From assembly GCF_900460065.1 (NCBI RefSeq), contig NZ_UAVD01000026.1, forward strand, positions 310,001 through 374,000: 64,000 nucleotides of DNA. Direction: 5' to 3'. A program made the translations under genes and the position numbers. Below are positions 15,715 to 25,118 of the stretch, one piece after another (position 1 is the stretch's first letter; the number at the start of each line of letters is the position of its first letter). The notes under the pieces were generated by a model, which saw only the letters and a program-made list of their open reading frames with translations, did no database searches and had not been told where the DNA came from. Source of the DNA: Streptomyces griseus (lineage in GTDB: Bacteria > Actinomycetota > Actinomycetes > Streptomycetales > Streptomycetaceae).

Positions 15715-18009
15715 GTGGCCGAGGCGGCAGATTTCCAGGGGACTCGTCCCTCTCCTGCCCGCCGGTGGCTCCGGCGCACGGCCTCGGCGGTGCTCGGAGC
15801 ACCGCTGCTGGCCGGTCTCCTGGCCGTTCCGGCCGCCGGTGCCGCCCCGGCCACGGAGCCCGCCAAGGCCCCCACCGGCTCCCGTACGGTCGATGTGTCC
15901 CTGAACACGCTCTCCCCGAGCGTTCCGACGGAGGACGACACCCTGACCGTCTCCGGAACGCTCACCAACAAGGGCAAGGAGACGATCAGCAGCGCCGAGG
16001 TCGATCTGCGGGTCGGGCCCCGGCTCTCCGGACGCGGAGAGGTCGACGACGCCGCCAAGCGCTCCACGTACGTCCCCGGCGCCGACCCGGTCACCGTCGG
16101 GGACAAGTACACGCTGAAGTTCCCCAAGCTCGCCAAGGGGATCGCCCAGGACTTCACGCTCACCGTGCCGGTCGACAAGCTCGGCCTGGACGACCCGGGC
16201 GTCTACCAGCTCGGCGTCTCGGTCTCCGGCCGTACCACCACCACGCCCTACGAGCAGGTGCTGGGCATCGAGCGCTCGTTCCTGCCCTGGCAGCCCGAGG
16301 CGAGCGACAGCAGGACGAAGCTCACCTTCCTCTGGCCGCTGATCGCGTCCCCCCACGTCACGGCGGAGACCCGCTCGGACGAACAGCAGACCCCGGTGTT
16401 CACCAACGACGACCTGGCCGAGGAACTGGCGCCCGGCGGCCGGCTGGAGCAGCTGGTGTCCCTGGGCAGCCGGCTCCCCGTGACCTGGGTCGTCGACCCG
16501 GACCTCCTGGCGAGCGTCGCGGCGATGGCCGGCAAGTACGAGGTCGAGTCCGGTGACACGACCGTCCCGGGCAAGAATCAGGCCGTCGCCCGGCAGTGGC
16601 TCAGCGCGCTGGAGAAGGTGGTGGAGGACGGCAAGGTGATCGCGCTGCCGTTCGCCGACCCCGACCTGGCGTCCATCGCGCACCGCGGCAAGAACGTCTC
16701 CGGCACGCTCAGCCATCTGCAGAACGCCTCCGCCGTGGCCGCGACCACCGTGGAGACCATCCTCCACGTGAAGCCGTCCACCGACTTCGCCTGGCCCGTG
16801 AACGGCGCCGTGGACTCGTCCATCGTCGACGTGGCGACCTCGGCGGGGGCACACAACGTGATCGCCCGCAGCGACAGCTTCCGGGAGACCTCGGACCTCC
16901 CCTACACCCCGACCGCGGCCCGGCCGATCGGCGGAGGCACCACCGCGATCGTCGCGGACGCCCGGCTGTCGACCTTGTTCGACGGCGACATGTCGAGGGC
17001 GGGCTCCGCCACCCGCGCCGTCCAGAAGTTCCTCGCCCAGACCCTCGCGCTGACCGAGCAGGCGCCGGACAACGAGCGCAGCATCGTCGTGGCCCCGCCG
17101 CGGATGCCCACCGCCGCACAGGCCCAGACGATGGCCCGCGCGCTGGAGGGCCTGGCGGGCAACCGCTGGACGCAGCCCTCGGACCTCACCGCGGCCGCCG
17201 AGGTGAAGCCCGACCCGAGGGCCACCACCAAGGTTCCCCGGGCCTCCGCGTACCCCAAGAAGCTCCGCGCCCAGGAACTGCCCACGCAGGCGTTCCAGGA
17301 CATCCGGACCACCCAGGGCTCCCTCGACAGCTTCGAGACGATCCTGACGCAGCCCGAGCGCGTGGTGACGCCCTTCGGCAACGCCGTCAACCGCTCGATG
17401 TCGACGTCCTGGCGCGGCCGGTCCCTGGAGGCGCAGCAGTACCGCGACGCGGTCCGCGACTACCTGCAGAGCCTCACCTCCGAGGTGCAGCTCATCGAGA
17501 AGTCCGACGTGACCCTCTCCGGGCGCAGCGCGACGATCCCCGTCACCGTGCAGAACAAGCTGGTGCAGGGCGTGGACCGGCTGGTCCTCCAGCTGACCTC
17601 GGACAACATCCGGCTCAAGTTCAACGACGACGGGAGCATGGCCGAACTGCCGGTCAGCATCGCGGGCGGCCACAGCCAGTCGGTGAAGTTCGACACGGCG
17701 ACCAGCGCCAACGGCCGCGCCCAGGTGACCGCCCGGCTGTACACGGAGGACGGCACCCAGTACGGCGAGGAGATGACCTTCACCGTGAAGGTCTCCGAGG
17801 TGACGCCCACCGTGCTGCTCGTCATCGCCGGCGGCCTGCTGCTCCTGGTGCTGGCGGGTATCAGGATGTACAGCCACCGCAAGCGCGCCGTGGCAAGCGA
17901 CACGGCGGACGGCAACGGTGACGGACCCGAGCAGCCGAGTGACCCGACTCCGGACACCGGTCCGGAAAGCGGGGCCCCGTCGGGAACGGGTGAGAAAGTG
18001 GACCGTTGA
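15715..18009 (+). CDS. DUF6049 family secreted, membrane-anchored protein
   Basis: 764 residues from GTG 15715 (GAGGGACGG upstream). Twin-basic signal peptide (ARRWLRRTASAVLGAPLLAGLLAV, given here as RRWLRRTASA...LLAVPAAGA) ends near residue 43. A beta-rich extracellular region follows, including LPVTWVVDPDLL and DFAWPVNGAVD. One C-terminal membrane helix (about 700-720) and a short cytosolic tail complete it. The equivalent gene precedes MurJ in mycobacteria too, so a role with lipid II export or wall assembly is inferred. It is 50 bp ahead of murJ and probably co-transcribed. Confidence 0.88.
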   Translation: MAEAADFQGTRPSPARRWLRRTASAVLGAPLLAGLLAVPAAGAAPATEPAKAPTGSRTVDVSLNTLSPSVPTEDDTLTVSGTLTNKGKETISSAEVDLRVGPRLSGRGEVDDAAKRSTYVPGADPVTVGDKYTLKFPKLAKGIAQDFTLTVPVDKLGLDDPGVYQLGVSVSGRTTTTPYEQVLGIERSFLPWQPEASDSRTKLTFLWPLIASPHVTAETRSDEQQTPVFTNDDLAEELAPGGRLEQLVSLGSRLPVTWVVDPDLLASVAAMAGKYEVESGDTTVPGKNQAVARQWLSALEKVVEDGKVIALPFADPDLASIAHRGKNVSGTLSHLQNASAVAATTVETILHVKPSTDFAWPVNGAVDSSIVDVATSAGAHNVIARSDSFRETSDLPYTPTAARPIGGGTTAIVADARLSTLFDGDMSRAGSATRAVQKFLAQTLALTEQAPDNERSIVVAPPRMPTAAQAQTMARALEGLAGNRWTQPSDLTAAAEVKPDPRATTKVPRASAYPKKLRAQELPTQAFQDIRTTQGSLDSFETILTQPERVVTPFGNAVNRSMSTSWRGRSLEAQQYRDAVRDYLQSLTSEVQLIEKSDVTLSGRSATIPVTVQNKLVQGVDRLVLQLTSDNIRLKFNDDGSMAELPVSIAGGHSQSVKFDTATSANGRAQVTARLYTEDGTQYGEEMTFTVKVSEVTPTVLLVIAGGLLLLVLAGIRMYSHRKRAVASDTADGNGDGPEQPSDPTPDTGPESGAPSGTGEKVDR

Positions 18010-18059
18010 GCGATGTCTGTCGTGGCCGGTCGGCCGGGGACGATGAGGTAGGGGTTTCG

Positions 18060-20222
18060 ATGAACGCGCCGTACGACGGTGACCGCGGGCAGGGCGCGGG
18101 CGGAGCAGCGTCTCCGGGCGGGCCTCCGCTTCCTCCGGACGCGGGCCAGGACGGCTCCGTGCCGCCGGACCCGTACCTCCAGCACGCCTACGAGGACGAC
18201 CCCTACCGGGCACAGGACCTGGCCGCCCAGGACCCGGTGGACGAGGCGCTCTACGACCGCGCCGCGCACCCGCCGCCGCCTCCCGGCACCTACCAGCAGC
18301 CGGCGCCGCTCTACCAGCAGCCGCCCCCCGCTCCCTACGCCCCCGACCCGCGCATCTGGGCCCAGACCCCGCCCCCCGAACCGGCGGGCCCCTCCCGTCA
18401 CCTGCCGTACGGGGACCGCCCGGCGACCACGCAGTTCGTCGGCGTCGACGCGCTCGTCACCCAGGCGTCGGACGACCGGCAGGAGCCGGACGCCTTCGCC
18501 CACCTCTTCCGGGACCAGGAGGGCTCGGGGAAGCCCCCGGTACCGCCCCAGCCCGAACCGGCACCCGCACCCGTCCCCGCCAAGGGCGGCGGCGGCAAGG
18601 TCTCCGGACTCCTCAAGTCCAGCGCGGTCATGGCCGCCGGCACGCTCGTCTCCCGGCTCACCGGCTTCGTGCGGTCCCTGGTGATCACCGCCGCACTCGG
18701 CGCCGCACTCCTCGGCGACAGCTTCACCATCGCGTACACCCTGCCGACGATGATCTACATCCTCACCGTCGGCGGCGGCCTCAACTCGGTCTTCGTCCCG
18801 CAGCTCGTCCGTGCCATGAAGGACGACGCGGACGGCGGCGAGGCCTTCGCCAACCGGCTGCTGACCCTGGTGATGGTCGCCCTCGGCCTGATCGTCGCCG
18901 CGGCGGTCCTCGTCGCACCGGTGTTGATCAAGCTGATGTCCAGCACGATCGCCGACGACGTCGCCGCCAACAGCGTCGCCGTCACCTTCGCCCGCTACTG
19001 CCTGCCCACCATCTTCTTCATGGGCGTGCACGTGGTGATGGGCCAGATCCTCAACGCCCGCGGGAAGTTCGGCGCGATGATGTGGACCCCGGTCCTCAAC
19101 AACATCGTCATGATCATCACGTTCGGGCTGTTCATCTGGGTCTACGGCACGTCCGGTGAGTCGCAGATGGGCGTGGACACCATCCCCCCGGAGGGCGTCC
19201 GGCTGCTGGGCATCGGCACCCTGCTCGGACTCGTCGTCCAGTCGCTGGCGATGATTCCCTACCTGCGCGAGACGGGCTTCCGCTTCCGCCCCCGGTTCGA
19301 CTGGAAGGGCCACGGGCTCGGCAAGACCGTCAAGCTCGCCAAGTGGACCGTGCTGTTCGTCCTGGCCAACCAGGCGGGCGTCCTGGTCGTCACCCAGCTC
19401 GCCACTGCGGCCGGCACGGCCTCGGGCCACGACGGCACCGGGTTCCTGGCCTACTCCAACGCCCAGCTGATCTGGGGCATGCCGCAGGCCATCATCACCG
19501 TCTCGGTCATGGCCGCGCTGCTGCCCCGCATCTCCCGGGCCGCCCACGACAACGACCCGGGCGCGGTCCGCGACGACATCTCGCAGGGACTGCGCAACTC
19601 GGCCGTCGCCATCGTGCCGGTGGCCTTCACCTTCCTCGCGCTCGGCCTGCCGATGGCCACCCTGCTCTACGCCTCCAGCGGCATCGAGGCCGCCCGCTCC
19701 ATGGGCTTCATCCTCATGGCCTTCGCGCTCGGCCTGATCCCGTACTCCGTGCAGTACGTGGTCCTGCGCGGGTTCTACGCCTACGAGGACACCCGCACCC
19801 CCTTCTACAACACGGTCATCGTGGCCGCCGTCAACGCCGCCGCCTCCGCCCTCTGCTATGTCGTCCTGCCCGCCCGCTGGGCCGTCGTCGGCATGGCCTT
19901 CTCCTACGGCCTGGCCTACGCGGTCGGCGTCGGCGTCGCCTGGCGCCGGCTGCGCAACCGACTGGGCGGCGACCTGGACGGCGCGCACATCGTGCGGACC
20001 TACGCGCGCCTCTGCATGGCCGCGGTGCCCGCCGCCCTGGTCGGCGGCGCCGTCGGTTTCGGGATCCTGGAACTCGTCGGCACGGGCGCGCTCGGCTCAC
20101 TGGCCGCGCTGATCTGCGGCGGCGTCATCCTCCTCGGCATCTTCTTCGTCGCGGCGAAGAAGATGCGCATCGAAGAGGTCAACGGCCTGGTCGGCATGGT
20201 CCGTGGACGGCTCGGACGCTGA
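18060..20222 (+). CDS. murJ: MurJ/MviN lipid II flippase
   Basis: 720 residues from ATG 18060 (GAGGTAGGGG upstream; an upstream TTG at 18006 overlapping the previous stop is less likely). The first 180 residues are Pro/Gln/Tyr-rich and disordered, much longer than in E. coli MurJ. The MVF core of about 14 helices follows (SSAVMAAGTLVSRLTGFVRS; later LNARGKFGAMMWTPVLNNIV). It flips lipid II to the outer face for peptidoglycan synthesis. Unlike mycobacterial MviN it has no C-terminal kinase-like domain; that domain is encoded by the next gene. Confidence 0.94.
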   Translation: MNAPYDGDRGQGAGGAASPGGPPLPPDAGQDGSVPPDPYLQHAYEDDPYRAQDLAAQDPVDEALYDRAAHPPPPPGTYQQPAPLYQQPPPAPYAPDPRIWAQTPPPEPAGPSRHLPYGDRPATTQFVGVDALVTQASDDRQEPDAFAHLFRDQEGSGKPPVPPQPEPAPAPVPAKGGGGKVSGLLKSSAVMAAGTLVSRLTGFVRSLVITAALGAALLGDSFTIAYTLPTMIYILTVGGGLNSVFVPQLVRAMKDDADGGEAFANRLLTLVMVALGLIVAAAVLVAPVLIKLMSSTIADDVAANSVAVTFARYCLPTIFFMGVHVVMGQILNARGKFGAMMWTPVLNNIVMIITFGLFIWVYGTSGESQMGVDTIPPEGVRLLGIGTLLGLVVQSLAMIPYLRETGFRFRPRFDWKGHGLGKTVKLAKWTVLFVLANQAGVLVVTQLATAAGTASGHDGTGFLAYSNAQLIWGMPQAIITVSVMAALLPRISRAAHDNDPGAVRDDISQGLRNSAVAIVPVAFTFLALGLPMATLLYASSGIEAARSMGFILMAFALGLIPYSVQYVVLRGFYAYEDTRTPFYNTVIVAAVNAAASALCYVVLPARWAVVGMAFSYGLAYAVGVGVAWRRLRNRLGGDLDGAHIVRTYARLCMAAVPAALVGGAVGFGILELVGTGALGSLAALICGGVILLGIFFVAAKKMRIEEVNGLVGMVRGRLGR

Positions 20223-20351
20223 ATGAGCGCGCGCCCGCACAACCATCGCCGCACTCCGCGTGTCGTGCATAGCGCCGGAGTGTGGGCACAATTGGCGTGA
20301 CTGTGCAGAGCTGGCTGGCATCGCGCAACGGATGGGGAGGCAGGAACGACG

Positions 20352-22082
20352 GTGGCGGAACGTAGCACGGCTGCCGTCGACGTGGCTGACAACAGCGGCG
20401 ACGAGCCGCTGACCGCCAAGGCGGACGAGGCCACGACCGACGGAACGGCGCAAGCCGACGAAACCGAGGGCGCGAGCCCCAAGGACACCGAGAAGACGGA
20501 CGGTGGGCGGGAGCGTTCCGAGGCCGTTCCGGCATCACCCGATCTGCACAGCGGTCACAAACTGGCCGGGCGCTACCGCCTGGAGGAGTGCGTCACCCGC
20601 CTGGACGGCTTCAGCAGCTGGCGTGCCGTCGACGAGAAGCTCCGCCGGGCGGTGGGCGTGCACCTGCTGCCCGCCGACCACCCGCGGGCCCGCTCGGTGC
20701 TGGCCGCCGCCCGCTCCTCGGCCCTGCTCGGCGACCCCCGCTTCGTCCAGGTCCTGGACGCCGTCGAGGAGAACGACCTCGTCTACGTGGTCCACGAATG
20801 GCTGCCGGACGCCACCGAGCTCACCGCTCTGCTGGCCACCGGGCCGATGGAGGCCCACGACGCCTACCAGCTCGTCAGCCAGCTCTCCCAGGCGATGGCC
20901 GCCGCCCACCGCGAGGGCCTGTCCCATCTGCGCCTCACCCCCGGCGCGGTCCTGCGCAGCTCCACCGGGCAGTACCGCATCCGCGGCCTCGCCGTGAACG
21001 CCGCCCTGCGCGGCATCACCGCGGAGCGCCCCCTCCGGACGGACACCGAGGCCATCGGCGCCCTGCTGTACGCCGCGCTGACCCACCGCTGGCCCTACGG
21101 GGACGACGCCCACGGCCTCGCCGGACTGCCCAAGGGCCTGGGGCTCATCGCCCCCGACCAGGTCCGGGCCGGCGTCCACCGCGGACTCTCCGAGCTCGCC
21201 ATGCGGGCGCTCGCCAACGACGGCGCCACCGCCTCCCGGCAGGAACCGCCCTGCACCACCCCGGACGAGCTGGCCAAGGCCGTCGCGGCCATGCCGCGCA
21301 TCCTTCCTCCGGAACCCACGTTCGCCGCGCCACCGGCCTACCAGCGCACGACCTATCAGCAGGGCACCTACGGACGGCCGTCCTCCCACCCGTCCGCCGT
21401 CACCCAGCCCGTGATGCCCGCCCCTCCGGCCCCCCTGCAGAGCCGTGCCGGACGCGCGCTCAAGTGGACCGTCTCGGCGCTCCTCATCGCCGCGCTGGGC
21501 CTCGGCAGCTGGCAGTTGGCGGAGGCGCTGCTCGACCGCACCAACAGCTCCGGCGACACCGGTGTCACCGAACCGGACGACGACGACAAGAACAAGGACG
21601 ACAAGCCCGCCCCGTCCGCCGAACCCCTGGACATCGCGGGGGCCACGGAGTTCAAACCCGACGGCTCCGGCATCGAGGAGCAGGACGTACCGAACACCGT
21701 CGACGGCGACTCCGGAACCCACTGGATCACCCCGCGGTACCAGGGCTTCGCCAACTTCGGCAACCTCCCCCAGCGCAAGCAGGGCAGTGGAATCATCGTC
21801 GACCTCGGCAAGGTACGGGACGTCTCCGGCATCGACGTGTCCCTGTACCGGCAGGGGCAGACGACGGCTGTGCTCGCCGCCTCCCCGGACGCGTCGCACC
21901 CGTCCACGACGGCCGACTTCGACCAGCGGATCGTCAAGCGCACGGTCGCGGGAAAGACGCTCAAGGAGAAGCTCGACGAGCCCATCCGCACGCGTTACGT
22001 CCTGATCCACATCACGGAACTCCCCTCGGACGGCACGGGCGGCTACCGCGGCGGCATCACCGACATCTCCGTCCTCGGCTGA
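20352..22082 (+). CDS. membrane pseudokinase with extracellular discoidin-like domain, MurJ partner
   Basis: 576 residues from GTG 20352. Disordered N-terminus (1-70), kinase-like fold (about 75-320), one membrane helix (about 375-393), acidic linker, then an extracellular beta-sandwich resembling the F5/8 type C/discoidin family (about 420-576; DGDSGTHWIT, VDLGKVRDVSGIDVSLYR). Catalytic residues are gone: HLRLTPGAV replaces HRDxKxxN, RIRGLAV replaces DFG, and VGVHLLP lacks the VAIK lysine. It is the stand-alone counterpart of the pseudokinase fused to mycobacterial MviN, which recruits FhaA when phosphorylated. Confidence 0.85.
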   Translation: MAERSTAAVDVADNSGDEPLTAKADEATTDGTAQADETEGASPKDTEKTDGGRERSEAVPASPDLHSGHKLAGRYRLEECVTRLDGFSSWRAVDEKLRRAVGVHLLPADHPRARSVLAAARSSALLGDPRFVQVLDAVEENDLVYVVHEWLPDATELTALLATGPMEAHDAYQLVSQLSQAMAAAHREGLSHLRLTPGAVLRSSTGQYRIRGLAVNAALRGITAERPLRTDTEAIGALLYAALTHRWPYGDDAHGLAGLPKGLGLIAPDQVRAGVHRGLSELAMRALANDGATASRQEPPCTTPDELAKAVAAMPRILPPEPTFAAPPAYQRTTYQQGTYGRPSSHPSAVTQPVMPAPPAPLQSRAGRALKWTVSALLIAALGLGSWQLAEALLDRTNSSGDTGVTEPDDDDKNKDDKPAPSAEPLDIAGATEFKPDGSGIEEQDVPNTVDGDSGTHWITPRYQGFANFGNLPQRKQGSGIIVDLGKVRDVSGIDVSLYRQGQTTAVLAASPDASHPSTTADFDQRIVKRTVAGKTLKEKLDEPIRTRYVLIHITELPSDGTGGYRGGITDISVLG

Positions 22083-22084
22083 CC

Positions 22085-22119
22085 CACGGGCCGGTGCGGG
22101 CCATCCGTACCGGCCCGTG
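22085..22119 (+). terminator. terminator after the pseudokinase gene
   Basis: 11-bp perfect inverted repeat (22085-22095 with 22109-22119), 13-nt loop, directly after the stop codon. It separates the DUF6049-murJ-pseudokinase unit from the sigma-factor unit. Confidence 0.65.
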
Positions 22120-22147
22120 ATCACCCGCCCCACCCGCCCGTTACTGT
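22118..22147 (+). promoter_or_regulatory. candidate promoter of the ECF sigma-factor operon
   Basis: TGATCA (22118-22123), 18-bp spacer, TACTGT (22142-22147). It fits a vegetative-type promoter, about 145 bp upstream of the sigma-factor start. Judged by eye only. Confidence 0.35.
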
Positions 22148-22292
22148 GGGGCGGACCGCCCGCACGACCGAGCGCCCGCGGCGACAAGGGTTGCGGCCGT
22201 CACACCCGTGACGGCAGGCTTCTCCCCGTCGCGCCGCTTCACCGGGGTGCGGCCCGCATGTGACATCGGATCCGGTTCGGAGGGGGAGCACG

Positions 22293-23009
22293 GTGGATTC
22301 CGTTCCACCAGAGGCACCGAGCGACTCGGACCTGCTCGCCCAGCACGTGGCGGGCGACCCCGACGCCTTCGGAGAGCTCGTACACCGCCACCGCGACCGG
22401 CTGTGGGCCGTGGCGCTGCGCACCCTGGGGGACAGGGAGGAGGCGGCCGACGCCGTCCAGGACGCCCTCGTCAACGCCTTCCGCGCCGCCCACACCTTCC
22501 GCGGCCAGTCGGCGGTCACCACCTGGCTGCACCGGATCACCGTCAACGCCTGCCTCGACCGGGTCCGCAAGGCGGCCTCCCGGAAGACCTCCCCGGTGGA
22601 CGACGCCGAACGGCTCGACCAACTCCTGGAACCCCATGAATCGGCCGAGGCCCCCGCCGTCCGGCAGGACCTCCACCGCCAGCTCCAGGAAGCCCTGGCC
22701 ACCCTGCCCGCCGAGCAGCGGGCGGCGCTCGTCCTCGTCGACATGCAGGGCTACCCCGTCGCGGAGGCGGCCAGCATCCTCGAAGTACCGACCGGCACCG
22801 TGAAAAGCCGCTGTGCCCGGGGCCGGGCGAGACTGGCCCCCCTGGTCCGCCATCTGCGCGCGGGAACCGGGGGGCGGACCCCCGACGGGGAGAACGGCAC
22901 GGACGGAAGGAACCGGACGCCCGGAGCATCCGTCCCATCTGCGTCAGGTCCCCGAGACGCAGAAGCAAGCGATCCCGCCGCTACGAAGGGAGGAGGTGGG
23001 CGCCCGTGA
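22293..23009 (+). CDS. sigM: ECF RNA polymerase sigma factor, SigM type
   Basis: 238 residues from GTG 22293, chosen for GGAGGGGGAG upstream; an in-frame GTG at 22260 lacks one. Sigma region 2 (about 20-90: DPDAFGELVHRHRDRLW, DAVQDALVNAF, TWLHRITVNACLDRVRK) and region 4 (about 125-180: LPAEQRAALVLVDMQGYPV, GTVKSRCARGRARL) are clear. A disordered tail of about 55 residues follows. It overlaps the anti-sigma gene by 4 bp (GTGA). Named by synteny with mycobacterial SigM; it is unrelated to the sigma-B-like proteins that some streptomycete papers call SigM. Confidence 0.9.
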   Translation: MDSVPPEAPSDSDLLAQHVAGDPDAFGELVHRHRDRLWAVALRTLGDREEAADAVQDALVNAFRAAHTFRGQSAVTTWLHRITVNACLDRVRKAASRKTSPVDDAERLDQLLEPHESAEAPAVRQDLHRQLQEALATLPAEQRAALVLVDMQGYPVAEAASILEVPTGTVKSRCARGRARLAPLVRHLRAGTGGRTPDGENGTDGRNRTPGASVPSASGPRDAEASDPAATKGGGGRP

Positions 23010-23974
23010 CATCCACGGCCGACACGGCTCAGCACCCGGAGGTCTCCGAGATCTCCGATCTCACGGAGGGGCTGCTCGCCCCTTCCCGGGCCACAAACGT
23101 CCGGCAGCACCTCGCGGGATGCGACCCCTGCTCGGAGGTACGGGACTCGCTGGAGGAGATCCGGAGTCTTCTCGGAGCCCTGCCCGAGCCGGAGCCCATG
23201 CCCGAGGACGTCGCCGCCCGTATCGACGCGGCTCTCGCGGCCGAGGCCCGTTCCACCGCCCCCGCGGAGGACGAGCCGGTCGTTGTTTCACGTGAAACAA
23301 CGACCGCGGACGACGCCACGAGCGACCGCGCGAGGAGCCGCCCCGCTCCCCGGAGCACCGGCGCCGCCGCCCCGGATCGTCCCGCGGGCCGTTCCTCCGC
23401 CGCCACCGGGCCGAGCCGTCGTCCCTCCCGCCGGCGGCGTCGCGCCGCGGTCCTCGGCACCGCGTTCGGCGCGGCGGTCATCGGGATGAGCGTCTTCTTC
23501 CTCCAGTCCGTCGCCCCCTCGGGAGACTCCTCCAAAACCGCGGCCGACAGCGGAGTCAGCGCCGGAGAGAACCGCGTGCACGCCTACGGCGACGGCACGC
23601 TGGAATCCCAGGTACAGGACCTCCTCGGCAGCGGAGCCTCGCAGGAGAGCCCCGGGGTCAAGAAGGTGCCGCCGGGCGCGGACACCAAGTCGTCGAGTGA
23701 GGCCGTCACCCCCGGCACCGAAACGCCCAGGAGCCCCTTGAGGGCCCCTGCCGTCGACGTTCCCCCCTGTGTCCAGCAGGCCACCGGACGCACCACGCCG
23801 GCCCTCGCCCTCGACAAGGGGACCTACCGCGGAACGGACGCCTATCTCGTCGTCCTTCCGCACCCGAGCGACCCCGCACGCGTGCAGGCCTACCTCGTCG
23901 CCTCCTCCTGCGTGGACGCCGCCCCGGAGTCCCCCGGGCAGCTGCTGCTCACCCGCGCCTACGACCGCCCCTGA
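23006..23974 (+). CDS. zinc-type transmembrane anti-sigma factor
   Basis: 322 residues from GTG 23006, overlapping sigM by 4 bp with GGGAGGAGGTGG ahead. An N-terminal ZAS-like motif HLAGCDPC (about residues 32-39, H-x3-C-x2-C) marks an anti-sigma domain. A disordered Arg/Pro/Ala stretch, one membrane helix (about 148-170) and an extracytoplasmic domain with two cysteines follow. It should hold the upstream sigma factor inactive at the membrane. A perfect parS lies inside the coding sequence at 23284-23299 and is read as VSRET. Confidence 0.88.
   Translation: MTSTADTAQHPEVSEISDLTEGLLAPSRATNVRQHLAGCDPCSEVRDSLEEIRSLLGALPEPEPMPEDVAARIDAALAAEARSTAPAEDEPVVVSRETTTADDATSDRARSRPAPRSTGAAAPDRPAGRSSAATGPSRRPSRRRRRAAVLGTAFGAAVIGMSVFFLQSVAPSGDSSKTAADSGVSAGENRVHAYGDGTLESQVQDLLGSGASQESPGVKKVPPGADTKSSSEAVTPGTETPRSPLRAPAVDVPPCVQQATGRTTPALALDKGTYRGTDAYLVVLPHPSDPARVQAYLVASSCVDAAPESPGQLLLTRAYDRP
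23284..23299. other. parS site 5, inside the anti-sigma gene
   Basis: Perfect TGTTTCACGTGAAACA, extended to a 30-bp perfect palindrome at 23277-23306 (outer arms CGGTCGT/ACGACCG). It lies in coding sequence, read in frame as V-V-S-R-E-T-T within the disordered linker. Confidence 0.95.
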
Positions 23975-24004
23975 GAACCGTCCGCGACCGCCGCGGCACG
24001 TTCG

Positions 24005-24030
24005 GGAATGCATCAGCCGTAGGATCCGTT
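24005..24030 (+). promoter_or_regulatory. SigR-dependent promoter of trxBA
   Basis: GGAAT (24005-24009), 18-bp spacer, GTT (24028-24030): exact match to the Streptomyces SigR promoter consensus GGAAT-N18-GTT. SigR is the thiol-oxidative-stress sigma factor, and trxBA is one of its established targets in S. coelicolor. About 70 bp upstream of the trxB start codon. Confidence 0.9.
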
Positions 24031-24100
24031 GGGTGGGGTGTGAGTCGTTGAACCGACCCCGTAGGCAGTTAGGCAGTCTGCAGAAACGAGGAAGAAACCC

Positions 24101-25072
24101 GTGAGCGACGTCCGTAATGTGATCATCATCGGCTCCGGACCGGCCGGGTACACCGCCGCGCTGTACACCGCCCGCGCCTCGCTGAACCCGTTGGTCTTCG
24201 AGGGCGCCGTCACGGCCGGCGGTGCGCTGATGAACACCACCGACGTGGAGAACTTCCCCGGCTTCCAGGACGGCATCATGGGCCCCGAGCTCATGGACAA
24301 CATGCGCGCCCAGGCCGAGCGCTTCGGCGCCGAGCTGATCCCCGACGACGTCGTCGCGGTCGACCTCACCGGTGACATCAAGACCGTCACCGACACCGCG
24401 GGCACCGTCCACCGCGCCAAGTCCGTCATCGTCACGACCGGCTCCCAGCACCGCAAGCTCGGACTGCCCAACGAGGACGCCCTCTCCGGACGCGGCGTCT
24501 CCTGGTGCGCCACCTGCGACGGCTTCTTCTTCAAGGACCACGACATCGCCGTGATCGGCGGCGGCGACACCGCGATGGAGGAGGCGACCTTCCTCTCCCG
24601 CTTCGCCAAGTCCGTCACGATCGTCCACCGCCGTGACACGCTGCGCGCCTCCAAGGCCATGCAGGACCGCGCCTTCGCCGACCCGAAGATCACGTTCGCC
24701 TGGGACAGCGAGGTCGCCGAGATCAAGGGCGACCAGAAGCTCTCCGGTCTGACCCTGCGCAACACCAAGACCGGCGAGACCTCCGACCTCCCCGTGACCG
24801 GACTCTTCATCGCCGTCGGCCACGACCCGCGCACCGAGCTCTTCAAGGGCCAGCTGGAGCTCGACGACGAGGGCTACCTGAAGGTCGAGGCGCCCTCCAC
24901 CCGCACCAACCTCACCGGCGTGTTCGGCGCCGGAGACGTGGTCGACCACACCTACCGTCAGGCCATCACGGCAGCGGGCACCGGCTGCTCCGCCGCCCTG
25001 GACGCCGAGCGCTTCCTCGCGGCCCTGGCCGACGCGGAGCCCGCCGAGCCGGAGAAGACCCCGGCCGTCTGA
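24101..25072 (+). CDS. trxB: thioredoxin reductase (NADPH)
   Basis: 323 residues, GTG start. FAD-binding GSGPAGYTAALYTARA near the N-terminus, redox-active SWCATCDGFF (CxxC at about 135-138), NADPH-binding GGGDTAMEEATFL, and the C-terminal FAD motif GVFGAGDVVDH. It reduces thioredoxin with NADPH. First gene of trxBA, behind a SigR promoter, so induced by disulfide stress. 46 bp before trxA. Confidence 0.97.
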   Translation: MSDVRNVIIIGSGPAGYTAALYTARASLNPLVFEGAVTAGGALMNTTDVENFPGFQDGIMGPELMDNMRAQAERFGAELIPDDVVAVDLTGDIKTVTDTAGTVHRAKSVIVTTGSQHRKLGLPNEDALSGRGVSWCATCDGFFFKDHDIAVIGGGDTAMEEATFLSRFAKSVTIVHRRDTLRASKAMQDRAFADPKITFAWDSEVAEIKGDQKLSGLTLRNTKTGETSDLPVTGLFIAVGHDPRTELFKGQLELDDEGYLKVEAPSTRTNLTGVFGAGDVVDHTYRQAITAAGTGCSAALDAERFLAALADAEPAEPEKTPAV

Positions 25073-25118
25073 ACGTCCGCACCGCACCCCACCACCCCGA
25101 GAGACTAAGGAGGCCGCC

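Noticed and set aside
15556..18213. 885-residue open frame on the minus strand opposite DUF6049 and the murJ start
   Set aside because: It mirrors the GC-rich third-codon positions of the real plus-strand genes; composition is Gly/Arg/His-rich without any domain. The same applies to the long minus-strand frames at 41992-45195 (opposite gyrA) and 36243-39140 (opposite recF/gnd).
20352..22082. Active Ser/Thr kinase
   Set aside because: HRD, DFG and the VAIK lysine are all replaced, so a pseudokinase is the better call.
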